A stretch of DNA of 11,552 nucleotides from Candidatus Omnitrophota bacterium (lineage in GTDB: Bacteria > Omnitrophota > Gorgyraeia > Gygaellales > Profunditerraquicolaceae): assembly GCA_026387555.1 (NCBI GenBank), contig JAPLLM010000114.1:24835-36386 (forward strand), read 5' to 3'. How positions within the stretch are numbered: the stretch's first letter is position 1; every line of letters starts with the position of its first letter. Shown piece by piece: positions 1 through 8,446 of this stretch. The position numbers and the translations under genes were made by a program. The notes under the pieces are model-generated. The model made no database searches and was not told where the DNA came from. It saw only the letters and a program-made list of their open reading frames with translations.

Positions 1-1
1 A

Positions 2-337
2 AAGGCAGCGGTCGAGGGCATGCTTGCCCCGAAATTGAAGAAGGTATTTATGGGCCGCATCGAAGTAAGGAAGGTATTTAAGTTGACCCGGTCAGGGATG
101 GTCGCGGGTTGTTTTGTGACTAAAGGTAAAGTCAACCGTAACTGTATGGTCGATGTCATGCGTAACGGAGAGATGGTCTTTGAAGGTAAATTATCGTCTT
201 TAAAGCGTTTCAAAGACGACGTGCGCGATGTGGCCGAAGGATTTGAATGCGGGTTGACCGTCGGCGGGTATGACAAATTAATGGAAGGCGATATCATCGA
301 AGCTTATGATATCGAGAAGATCGCAAGGAAACTATAA
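2..337 (+). CDS. infB: Translation initiation factor IF-2, C-terminal end (partial)
   Basis: This is the last 111 codons of IF-2, the GTPase that places initiator fMet-tRNA on the 30S subunit and promotes subunit joining. The reading frame is open from base 2 (K-A-A-V-E-G-M-L), so the ATG at 20 is internal and the true start lies upstream of the window. The visible part matches the C-terminal beta-barrel domain (C2), which binds the formylmethionyl end of the tRNA: it has the typical GRIEVRKVFK stretch, the AGCFVTKGKVNRN loop, SLKRFKDDVRDVAEGFECG, and the closing EGDIIEAYDIE. The G domain is not in the window. The stop is two bases before trpS. In many bacteria rbfA follows infB; here trpS does. 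Assignment is very secure. Confidence 0.96.
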   Translation, partial: KAAVEGMLAPKLKKVFMGRIEVRKVFKLTRSGMVAGCFVTKGKVNRNCMVDVMRNGEMVFEGKLSSLKRFKDDVRDVAEGFECGLTVGGYDKLMEGDIIEAYDIEKIARKL

Positions 338-339
338 CT

Positions 340-1320
340 ATGAAAAAAAGAATATTAAGCGGGATGAGGCCGACGGGTAAGCTGCACCTGGGCCATTTGC
401 TGGGTGCACTGGACAATTGGAAAAAATTGCAGGATGAGTATGCTTGTTATTTTATGGTCGCGGATTGGCACGCGCTCATGTCGGAGTATGCCGATCCCGA
501 AAACTTAAAAGAAAATATGCTGGATAATGTCGCGGATTGGCTGGCGTGCGGGATAGACCCCAAAAAATCCGTGATATTCATTCAGTCTCATGTCCCGGAA
601 CATTTGGAATTGCATATGGTTTTTTCATTGATCACTCCTTTAGGGCTGCTTGAGCGGTGCCCCACGTATAAAGAGCAGCTGCGCGAGATCACTAACCGCG
701 ATTTAAGCACTTATGGATTTTTAGGTTATCCGGTTTTACAGGCCGCCGATATTGCGCTTTATAAGGCGGAGGTAGTCCCCGTCGGAGAAGATCAGCTGCC
801 GCACCTGGAATTGACCCGTCAGATCGTGCGCAAATTTAACCATTTATACAAGAAAGAAGCTTTTCCCGAGCCTCAAGCGCTGCTTACTAAAGAGAAACGC
901 CTCCTCGGCCTTGATGGCCGCAAGATGAGCAAGAGTTATAATAATTTTATCGCATTATCCGAGGAGCCGGAGGCGATCCGCAAGAAGGTCACCAGCATGT
1001 TCACCGACCCTAAAAGGATAAAACTCACCGACCCCGGGCATCACGAGATCTGTAATCTGTATAGTTATTACGAGTTATTTGCCCCGGAGCGCAAGAAAGA
1101 GATAGGGCAAATGTGTAGCTCGGCGAAAATCGGGTGCACCGAATGCAAGAAACAGCTGGCAGATATCCTGATCAAATATTTAGAGCCTATTCAGGAGAAG
1201 AGGCGCCAGATACTTAAAAATAAATCAGCCTTGGCCGATATCCTTGATGACGGAGAGAAACGGGCGAGGGAATTTGCCGGGGCAACGCTGGCGGAAGTTA
1301 AGAAGCTTCTTAAAATTTAA
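340..1320 (+). CDS. trpS: Tryptophanyl-tRNA synthetase
   Basis: Class I aminoacyl-tRNA synthetase that activates tryptophan with ATP and charges tRNA-Trp in the cytoplasm. The 326-residue product is normal length for bacterial TrpRS. The Rossmann-fold signatures are intact: the HIGH-type motif HLGH at residues 16-19 (after SGMRPTGKL), VGEDQ at 148-152 in the Trp/ATP pocket region, and KMSKS at 195-199 followed by YNN. A Cys pair in GCTECKK (266-270) lies in the C-terminal helical domain, as seen in many family members. The ATG has an AAGGA ribosome-binding site (325-329) about ten bases upstream, inside the infB tail. No T-box leader is possible because infB ends two bases away, so the gene is probably co-transcribed with infB. 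Its end holds a 16-base perfect palindrome just before scpA. Confidence 0.97.
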   Translation: MKKRILSGMRPTGKLHLGHLLGALDNWKKLQDEYACYFMVADWHALMSEYADPENLKENMLDNVADWLACGIDPKKSVIFIQSHVPEHLELHMVFSLITPLGLLERCPTYKEQLREITNRDLSTYGFLGYPVLQAADIALYKAEVVPVGEDQLPHLELTRQIVRKFNHLYKKEAFPEPQALLTKEKRLLGLDGRKMSKSYNNFIALSEEPEAIRKKVTSMFTDPKRIKLTDPGHHEICNLYSYYELFAPERKKEIGQMCSSAKIGCTECKKQLADILIKYLEPIQEKRRQILKNKSALADILDDGEKRAREFAGATLAEVKKLLKI

Positions 1321-1322
1321 CT

Positions 1323-2102
1323 ATGGCTTATAAAATAAAATTGCAGATGTTCGAAGGCCCCCTTGACCTGCTTCTGTATCTGGTCAAGAAGGATCATTTG
1401 AATATTTATGATATTCCTATTGCCCAGGTGACCGAACAGTATCTGAAGTATATCGACCTGATGCAGATGCTGGATTTGAATATCGCCGGAGAATTCATGG
1501 TGATGGCCGCGACACTTATGCAGATCAAATCTAAAATGCTTCTGCCTGCGGAGGAAGTAGTTGCGCAGGAAGAGCAAGAAGACCCGCGCGCGGAACTTGT
1601 AAGGCGCCTGCTGGAATACGAGAAGTTTAAGGAGATCGCCGAGACTTTAAGGAAGCGCGAGGAAGAGCAGCGCGAGGTATTCAAGAGGCCTAAGGTAGAG
1701 ATCGAAAAAGGCCCGGCCGACGAAAAAGAGGTTTATTTCGAGGCGAGTATCTTTGACCTGATCAACGCGTTTTCGCGCGCTCTTAAAGACGTACCTAAAG
1801 AAGCTTTTTACGAAGTAATCAAAGACGAATTTACCATCGAGGAGAAGGTGCATGAAATCCTGCATTTGTGTTTAGTTACTCCCTCAGTGCGCATCTCCGA
1901 ACTTTTTAATAAAGCCAAGAATAAAATCGAGGTAATCGTGACTTTCCTGGCTATACTTGAGCTGGTGCGTATGAAAGAGGTAGTGGCGCGCCAGACCGAG
2001 ATGTTCCAGGATATAGAAATATTACGGAATAAGGAGAATATTATTCCCTATGAGCGAAGAGACGAGAGAGCCCCTGATCAAGGGGAGCAGCCCGCTAGTT
2101 AA
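1323..2102 (+). CDS. scpA: Segregation and condensation protein A (ScpA)
   Basis: Kleisin subunit of the bacterial SMC condensin, bridging the SMC heads and partnering with ScpB in chromosome compaction and segregation. The 259-residue product has the ScpA signature near the N-terminus (FEGPLDLLLYLV, residues 10-21), the helical MVMAATLMQIKSKMLLP block (59-75) that contacts the SMC neck, an acidic/charged linker (about 76-135) and a C-terminal winged-helix region (about 180-233, VTFLAILELVRMKEV). The gene starts two bases after trpS. Residues after about 240 are a charged tail without family character, encoded in the 53 bases that overlap ruvB in another frame. The trpS-scpA order is common in bacteria, but scpB normally follows and is absent here. 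No strong Shine-Dalgarno is visible, so translational coupling to trpS is likely. Confidence 0.95.
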   Translation: MAYKIKLQMFEGPLDLLLYLVKKDHLNIYDIPIAQVTEQYLKYIDLMQMLDLNIAGEFMVMAATLMQIKSKMLLPAEEVVAQEEQEDPRAELVRRLLEYEKFKEIAETLRKREEEQREVFKRPKVEIEKGPADEKEVYFEASIFDLINAFSRALKDVPKEAFYEVIKDEFTIEEKVHEILHLCLVTPSVRISELFNKAKNKIEVIVTFLAILELVRMKEVVARQTEMFQDIEILRNKENIIPYERRDERAPDQGEQPAS

Positions 2103-3099
2103 CCAGACGCAGGTCCCGGATGAGGATGTAGTACTCAATATATCTTTACGGCCGAAGAAATTAGTTGAGTTCGTCGGGCATAAGGATATCGTGGATAACC
2201 TGAAGATCTCTATCCAGGCGGCTAAGCAGAGAAAAGAGCCGATGGAGCATGTGTTATTAAGCGGCCCTCCTGGTTTAGGCAAAACTTCTTTATCGCACAT
2301 CATCGCCCATGAAATGGGCGCCAAGATAACCGCGACCTCCGGCCCGGCGATTGAGCGGGCAGGCGACCTGATCGGGATTCTTACTAATCTTGAGCAGGGA
2401 GACATCCTTTTTATTGACGAGATACATCGTCTCTCTAAGGTAGTCGAAGAGTTTTTGTATCCGGCGATGGAGAGTTTTCAGATAGATTTTGTCATCGACA
2501 AAGGCCCGTACGCCAAGACCATAAAATTCAACTTAAAGCCTTTTACACTTGTGGGCGCTACTACGCGCACCGGTTTACTGGCTGCACCCTTACGCGGAAG
2601 ATTCGGGATATTTTACAATCTGGATTTCTATAAAATAGAAGAGCTGGCTAAAATCATAAAACATTCGGCAAAGGTTTTAAGCATAGAAATAGAGGACGAC
2701 GCCGCAGAAGAAATCGCCCGCCGCGCGCGCGGAACGCCGCGTATCGCAAACCGTTTGTTAAAGCGGGTGCGGGACTACGCGCAGGTAGCAAAAATCAATA
2801 AAATTAATCTGGCTGTGGCGCAGAAGTCTCTCGATGATTTAGGAATCGATAAGGCGGGATTAGATGATTTGGATCGCAAAGTCTTGAGGCTTATCCTTGA
2901 GTCTTATAAGGGTGGGCCGGTGGGTGTGGAGACGCTGGCAGCAAGTCTCAACGAGGAAGTGGATACTATCGAGGATGCGGTCGAACCGTTTCTCTTGAAC
3001 GCCGGATATTTAAGGCGTACTTCGCGAGGGAGGACTGCCACAAAACTCGCCTTCGAACACTTCGGATTGAAATACGTGAAGCAGGAAGATTTGTTTTAG
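2050..3099 (+). CDS. ruvB: Holliday junction branch migration helicase RuvB
   Basis: AAA+ ATPase motor that, with RuvA, drives branch migration of Holliday junctions in recombination repair. The 349-residue product carries Walker A GPPGLGKT (72-79), Walker B ILFIDEIHR (119-127), the sensor-1 GATTR (169-173), RGRFG (182-186; most homologues I recall read RDRFG), the sensor-2 RGTPRIANRLLKRVRD (227-242) and a C-terminal winged helix beginning GGPVGVETLAASLNEE (288-303), with RGRTAT near the end. AAGGAG at 2031-2036 lies 13 bases before the ATG, inside scpA; no better in-frame start precedes the conserved LRPKKL segment. The gene overlaps scpA by 53 bases. ruvA and ruvC, its frequent neighbours, are not here. 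It is followed by the only long non-coding gap in the window, so the transcription unit may end after it. Confidence 0.97.
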   Translation: MSEETREPLIKGSSPLVNQTQVPDEDVVLNISLRPKKLVEFVGHKDIVDNLKISIQAAKQRKEPMEHVLLSGPPGLGKTSLSHIIAHEMGAKITATSGPAIERAGDLIGILTNLEQGDILFIDEIHRLSKVVEEFLYPAMESFQIDFVIDKGPYAKTIKFNLKPFTLVGATTRTGLLAAPLRGRFGIFYNLDFYKIEELAKIIKHSAKVLSIEIEDDAAEEIARRARGTPRIANRLLKRVRDYAQVAKINKINLAVAQKSLDDLGIDKAGLDDLDRKVLRLILESYKGGPVGVETLAASLNEEVDTIEDAVEPFLLNAGYLRRTSRGRTATKLAFEHFGLKYVKQEDLF

Positions 3100-3115
3100 C
3101 TGTAGCGCTTGCCTT

Positions 3116-3237
3116 GTCCGGCTTTTCGCGCGGACGCTTGCTCAGCCCCACCGTGGCTGAGCTGCGCTCCGCAAAAGCCCCTCGCTCGTCCGGAAACAAG
3201 TTATAGCAGCGGACACCATGGCCGCTCGGGGCTTTTG
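3116..3237. repeat. GC-rich nested palindromic intergenic element
   Basis: The 229-base gap after ruvB contains several inverted repeats. CTCAGCC (3141-3147) pairs with GGCTGAG (3155-3161) over a 7-base loop, and the stem can extend, with bulges, through GCGGA/TCCGC to GGCTTTT (3120-3126) and AAAAGCC (3173-3179). The same AAAAGCC belongs to a second perfect 10-base pair, CAAAAGCCCC (3172-3181) with GGGGCTTTTG (3228-3237), so the two folds exclude each other. Smaller pairs are GTCCG (3116-3120) with CGGAC (3131-3135), GTCCG (3188-3192) with CGGAC (3210-3214), and AGCGG (3208-3212) with CCGCT (3222-3226). Hand counting gives 77 G/C in the 120 bases 3121-3240 (64%). No T-run follows any stem, so it is not a standard terminator. 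It resembles a dispersed palindromic repeat, but no second copy is in the window. Confidence 0.6.
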
Positions 3238-3283
3238 AGGCCGCGCTAAAATCCGTCCAAGTCAATCGCTAGTAATTGTCTGT

Positions 3284-3316
3284 TTGACACAAGCCCGTCA
3301 GCCGTTCTCGTATTAA
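3284..3316 (+). promoter_or_regulatory. Possible sigma-70-type promoter upstream of the small membrane gene
   Basis: TTGACA at 3284-3289 is a perfect -35 match, in the AT-richer stretch between the palindromic element and the next gene. The best -10 candidate, TATTAA at 3311-3316, is about 21 bases away, longer than the usual 16-18; an 18-base spacing would need the poor match TCGTAT at 3308-3313. Position supports it: this is the one real gap in the window and the natural place to start transcription of the queuosine cluster. Weak evidence. Confidence 0.25.
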
Positions 3317-3328
3317 TAAGGAGTATGT

Positions 3329-3625
3329 ATGTGGAAAAAACTTAACAAGTTGGGATTGTTGTTTGTTGTAATTCACTCGGTAATAGTAATATCTATTGCT
3401 TATTTTGATAGCCTGAATTTCAGCAGAGGATTTGGTTTATTGGTAATTCTAGGTTTAGACATCCCTGCTTCTTTTGTTATTATGTTTTTATCTAAGTTCA
3501 TTGATAGCATCGGTCAAATTTCGCCGTTCATAGTCATACCTGCTTTAGCTGTAATTTTCGGCGGATTGCAATGGTATTGTATCGGCTGGGCAATCTCGAA
3601 ACTAAAACAAAGATTCTTTCCTTAA
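3329..3625 (+). CDS. Small hydrophobic membrane protein of unknown function
   Basis: I do not recognise this 98-residue protein. It is strongly hydrophobic, with likely membrane segments at about residues 8-25, 36-56 and 67-90, a basic start (WKKLNK) and a basic end (KLKQRFF). Positive charge at both ends fits poorly with three crossings, so the topology is uncertain. A good ribosome-binding site, AAGGAG at 3318-3323, sits five bases before the ATG, which is the main support for it being translated. It ends three bases before queH, so it should be co-transcribed with the queuosine genes, but it does not resemble the queuosine-precursor transporters I know. Codon composition is clearly AT-rich: 86 G/C of 240 bases from 3361 to 3600 (36%), against well over 40% in sampled neighbouring lines, which suggests recent acquisition. 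Confidence 0.7.
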   Translation: MWKKLNKLGLLFVVIHSVIVISIAYFDSLNFSRGFGLLVILGLDIPASFVIMFLSKFIDSIGQISPFIVIPALAVIFGGLQWYCIGWAISKLKQRFFP

Positions 3626-3628
3626 TTT

Positions 3629-4168
3629 ATGAAATTATTACTTCATACTTGTTGTGCGCCGTGTGAAATATTTCCTTTGGAGCAATTGAGAAAAAAGGGA
3701 TTTGAGGTCGCGGCGTTTTTTTATAATCCGAATATCCACCCTTTTAGCGAATACAAGAATAGAAAACAGGCGGTAGCGGATTACAGTAAGGCTGTTAATC
3801 TGGGAGTTACCTTTCCGGAATATGAACCTAAAGAATTCTTTCAGGCGGTAAACGGGAAAGAAAACAATCCCGGAAGATGCGAGATCTGCTGGGGGCTGCG
3901 CTTAAACCGGACGGCAAAAGAGGCAAAGGTTAAAGGATTCACGCATTTTACCACGACACTCTTAGTCAGTCCTTATCAGGACCAGGAATTAATCAAGAAA
4001 ATCGGTCAGGATGTCGCCAAAGGCTCCGGAGTCGAGTTTTATTACGAAGATTTCCGGCCCGGATTCCGCAAGGCCCACGACGAGGCCAAGGCTAAAGGCA
4101 TATACTGCCAGAAATATTGCGGTTGTATTTACGGCGAGATCGAGCAATGCAAGAAATCGGTAAAATAA
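3629..4168 (+). CDS. queH: Epoxyqueuosine reductase QueH
   Basis: QueH (formerly DUF208) reduces epoxyqueuosine to queuosine at position 34 of GUN-anticodon tRNAs, the last step of Q synthesis; it is unrelated in sequence to the cobalamin enzyme QueG that does the same job. The 179-residue protein shows the N-terminal HTCCAPC (adjacent Cys 8 and 9), GRCEICWGLRL with Cys 84 and 87, and a Cys-rich end YCQKYCGCIYGEIEQC. In the family the vicinal Cys pair and the later CxxC hold the 4Fe-4S cluster. FYNPNIHPFSEY and THFTTTLLVSPYQ are also typical. No clear Shine-Dalgarno precedes the ATG, and the upstream gene ends three bases earlier, implying coupling. With queA and tgt just downstream the pathway assignment is strong. 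Confidence 0.95.
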   Translation: MKLLLHTCCAPCEIFPLEQLRKKGFEVAAFFYNPNIHPFSEYKNRKQAVADYSKAVNLGVTFPEYEPKEFFQAVNGKENNPGRCEICWGLRLNRTAKEAKVKGFTHFTTTLLVSPYQDQELIKKIGQDVAKGSGVEFYYEDFRPGFRKAHDEAKAKGIYCQKYCGCIYGEIEQCKKSVK

Positions 4169-4172
4169 TCTA

Positions 4173-5283
4173 ATGAAACTTATAAAATCTCTGTTACTTA
4201 TATTTTCCTGCTTACTGTTGCCTATTGTTTCTTACGCCTGGCCAACGGATACAGTCAGGGTCCAGGTTTTGGATGACGCCGCGACCTTTGGGTTGAAGAT
4301 AGACGGGCGCTATGAAGTAAGGGATGCGCAGGACAAGAAGTCTTTATACCGCGGCAGGGATTTGAATTCTACGGTAACCGCGTATGCGGGGGGCATTATT
4401 ATTGCCGGCAATAACTTTCCGGCCAACAGGATTTTTATCAACATCAATGATCCCGATGTTATTGAGATTAACACCAGGCCTTTCCGGGGCGATATCCAAA
4501 TAATAAAGAGTCCCTCCAATAGGATGTCGGTTATAAATTACATCGGGCTGGAAGATTACGTAAAAGGAATACTTTATCATGAAGCCTCGCATTACTGGCC
4601 GATGGAAGCGCTCAAAGCCCAGGCTATTGTTTCACGCAGCTATGCCCGGTATCAAATGAAGGAGAATGTCTCCAAAGATTTCGACATGACCAATGATATA
4701 TATTCGCAGGTCTACGGCGGGAGTATTTCGGAGCGCCAGCGTACGAATAAGGCAGTGGAAGATACGCAGGGCGCAGCCCTCTTTTATAAAGGGGAGCTTA
4801 TGCCGGCCTTTTTCCATGCTACTTGCGGAGGGCACACAGAAGACGCCGCGCGCCTCTGGAAAATAAATATGCCTCCTTTAAAGGGAGTCCCCTGCAAGTT
4901 TTGCAGGGAATCCCCGCATTTTAATTGGCACGCGGTCTTGTTTACCGGAGACATAAGGCAGGCGTTGGTGGACTCCGGGAAAAGAACCGGGGTCATCAAG
5001 AAAATAATCATCATGGCTAGGGATGACTCAAGCCGCATCACCGATTTAAAGATCATCAACACAAAAGCCGACTATGTGATTCTGGCCAAAGATTTCCGCA
5101 ATATCGTCGGGCCCAATGTTATCAAGAGCACTAATTTTAACGTAAGTATCACGGGGACTGACGCCGTATTTGAGGGCGTAGGGTGGGGCCACGGCGTAGG
5201 ATTGTGCCAGTGGGGGGCTTATTTTATGGCTAAAGAGGGGCGAACGGCGGAAGACATCCTCGATTATTATTATCCCGGGGCAG

Positions 5284-5300
<17 letters not shown>
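4173..5300 (+). CDS. SpoIID/LytB-domain exported protein (putative peptidoglycan lytic transglycosylase)
   Basis: Exported protein of 375 residues with a clear signal peptide: basic start, hydrophobic core (about 5-20) and probable signal peptidase I cleavage after SYA (residue 22). The SpoIID/LytB domain covers most of the rest. INYIGLEDYVKGILYHEAS leads to Glu 137, aligned with the proposed catalytic Glu of SpoIID, then WPMEALKAQAIVSRSYARY (142-160), FFHATCGGHTEDA (213-225), a Cys pair CKFC (241-244) that with His 215/Cys 218 could bind metal, and the C-terminal GWGHGVGLCQWGAYFMA (337-353) through ILDYYYPGA. SpoIID is a peptidoglycan lytic transglycosylase in spore formers, and the domain is widespread in non-sporulating bacteria, so sporulation is not implied. 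A cell-wall role is inferred. It lies between queH and queA and overlaps queA by 17 bases. Confidence 0.9.
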
Positions 5301-7388
<2,088 letters not shown>

Positions 7389-7391
7389 TCT

Positions 7392-8024
7392 ATGCGTATC
7401 GATATTTTAACGATATTCCCCGGTATGTTTGAGCCGATACTTAATGAGTCCATAGTGAAACGGGCTCAAGCTAAGGGGAAGGTAAAGATCCTCGTCCATG
7501 ATTTAAGGGATTATACTACCGATAAACACCGCAAGGTCGATGACCGTCCTTTCGGCGGAGGCTCGGGGATGCTGATGACCCCGCAGCCGATTTTTGACGC
7601 GGTGAGAAAAATAAAATCAAAAATCAAAAGTAAGAGATCAAAAATAATCCTTTTATGCCCGCAAGGCAAGAAACTGACCCAGGGTATCGCCAAAAAACTG
7701 GCAAAAGATAAGCATCTTATACTTATTTGCGGGCATTACGAAGGGGTTGACGAGCGGGTAAGGAAAAATCTGGCTGATGAGGAGATATCAATAGGCGATT
7801 ACGTGCTTACTGGAGGAGAACTCCCGGCAATGGTCCTCGTTGACTCCTTGGTACGTCTCATCCCCGGGGTTTTGGGAGATAAATTTTCCTTGAATTTTGA
7901 GTCATTCGAAGGTAATCTATTAGAGTATCCGCACTACACCAGGCCCGCTGATTTCAGGGGCATGAAAGTGCCCTGTCAGGAGACCATAAGAAAATCGCTA
8001 TCTGGAGAAAACTTGAGGCCTTAA
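7392..8024 (+). CDS. trmD: tRNA (guanine-37-N1)-methyltransferase TrmD, C-terminus frameshifted
   Basis: TrmD uses S-adenosylmethionine to methylate G37 next to the anticodon, preventing frameshifting in translation. The SPOUT/knot domain is complete: [11 protein letters not shown] (5-15), [17 protein letters not shown] (46-62), [12 protein letters not shown] (112-123), [19 protein letters not shown] (133-151), Arg 155, then [17 protein letters not shown] (178-194). Glu 170 aligns with the catalytic Asp169 of the E. coli enzyme. After Pro 194 the frame reads [16 protein letters not shown] and stops; this is not TrmD sequence. The canonical tail ([17 protein letters not shown] and onward) lies directly after in another frame, ending at 8059. 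As written the product is 210 residues, shorter than the usual 225-255, without the C-terminal domain that helps bind tRNA. Residues 72-84 are a Lys-rich, low-complexity linker. AAGGG (7380-7384) serves as ribosome-binding site. Confidence 0.88.
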   Translation: MRIDILTIFPGMFEPILNESIVKRAQAKGKVKILVHDLRDYTTDKHRKVDDRPFGGGSGMLMTPQPIFDAVRKIKSKIKSKRSKIILLCPQGKKLTQGIAKKLAKDKHLILICGHYEGVDERVRKNLADEEISIGDYVLTGGELPAMVLVDSLVRLIPGVLGDKFSLNFESFEGNLLEYPHYTRPADFRGMKVPCQETIRKSLSGENLRP

Positions 8025-8059
8025 AGAGGACCAAACAGAGAAGGCCGGATTTACTTTAA
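7973..8059 (+). pseudogene. trmD: Out-of-frame canonical C-terminal tail of TrmD
   Basis: Read from 7973 in the frame one base behind trmD, this gives [18 protein letters not shown] and onward to R-R-P-D-L-L, then TAA at 8057-8059. This is the standard TrmD ending, which normally follows GMKVP through a short linker such as EVLL. Only the final Leu of that linker remains (CTG, 7973-7975), so the simplest reading is loss of about 10 bases near 7972. The family-like residues and the good spacing to rplS (30 bases, with its own ribosome-binding site) show this was the real gene end. Either the chromosome carries the lesion or the assembly has an error. Confidence 0.85.
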
Positions 8060-8089
8060 TAATCGTGTTTTGAAAGGAGAAATACAGTT

Positions 8090-8446
8090 ATGGATAAAAT
8101 TAAAATGATCGAAGAGCAGTATATGAAGAAGGACCTCCCCAAGTTCGGCGTCGGGGATACTGTTAAGGTACTGGTTAAGATCCCTGAAGGCCCGGATAAG
8201 GTGCGCCTGCATCCTTTTGAGGGCGTGGTTATCGCTAAGGGCGGGAGAGGTATAAAAGAGGCATTTACCGTGAGAAAAGTTTCTTTCGGTGAAGGCATCG
8301 AACGCGTTTTCCCTCTGTATTCCCCGAATATCGAACGCATCGAACTTTTGCGTTCCGGTAAAGTCAGAAGGGCTAAGCTCTATTATTTGAGGGCTAAGGT
8401 CGGCAAGCAAGCCACTAAGATCGAGGAGCGGGAAGTAAAAGAGTAG
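8090..8446 (+). CDS. rplS: 50S ribosomal protein L19
   Basis: L19 lies at the subunit interface of the large ribosomal subunit. The 118-residue protein is full length and typical: [16 protein letters not shown], then [45 protein letters not shown] (in segments matching the family core) and the basic [24 protein letters not shown] end. The ribosome-binding site AAAGGAG at 8073-8079, ten bases before the ATG, is the strongest in this half of the window, as expected for a highly expressed gene. It follows trmD, as in most bacteria, though rpsP and rimM are missing from the usual cluster head. Its stop overlaps the rnhB start (TAGTG). Confidence 0.98.
   Translation: MDKIKMIEEQYMKKDLPKFGVGDTVKVLVKIPEGPDKVRLHPFEGVVIAKGGRGIKEAFTVRKVSFGEGIERVFPLYSPNIERIELLRSGKVRRAKLYYLRAKVGKQATKIEEREVKE

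Noticed and set aside
300..340. T-box or Trp attenuator before trpS
   Set aside because: infB ends two bases before trpS, leaving no leader region.
3172..3237. Rho-independent terminator after ruvB
   Set aside because: The 10-base arms are perfect, but the loop is 46 bases and only four T residues within the arm follow the GC part; no T-run follows.
2966..3265. A 99-codon open frame on the minus strand across the end of ruvB and the palindromic element
   Set aside because: It lies antisense to ruvB for about 134 bases, has no convincing ribosome-binding site, and the rest is made of the inverted-repeat DNA. Such frames are commonly miscalled in GC-rich repeats.
3100..3328. preQ1 riboswitch ahead of the queuosine genes
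   Set aside because: I looked for the compact preQ1-I pattern (short GC stem, C-rich loop, A-rich tail before the start codon) and did not find it; the genes here also act after preQ1 formation.
7965..7985. Programmed -1 frameshift in trmD
   Set aside because: The site around GTG CCC TGT has no X-XXY-YYZ slippery heptamer, and a -1 shift would still lack three linker residues, so a deletion explains it better.
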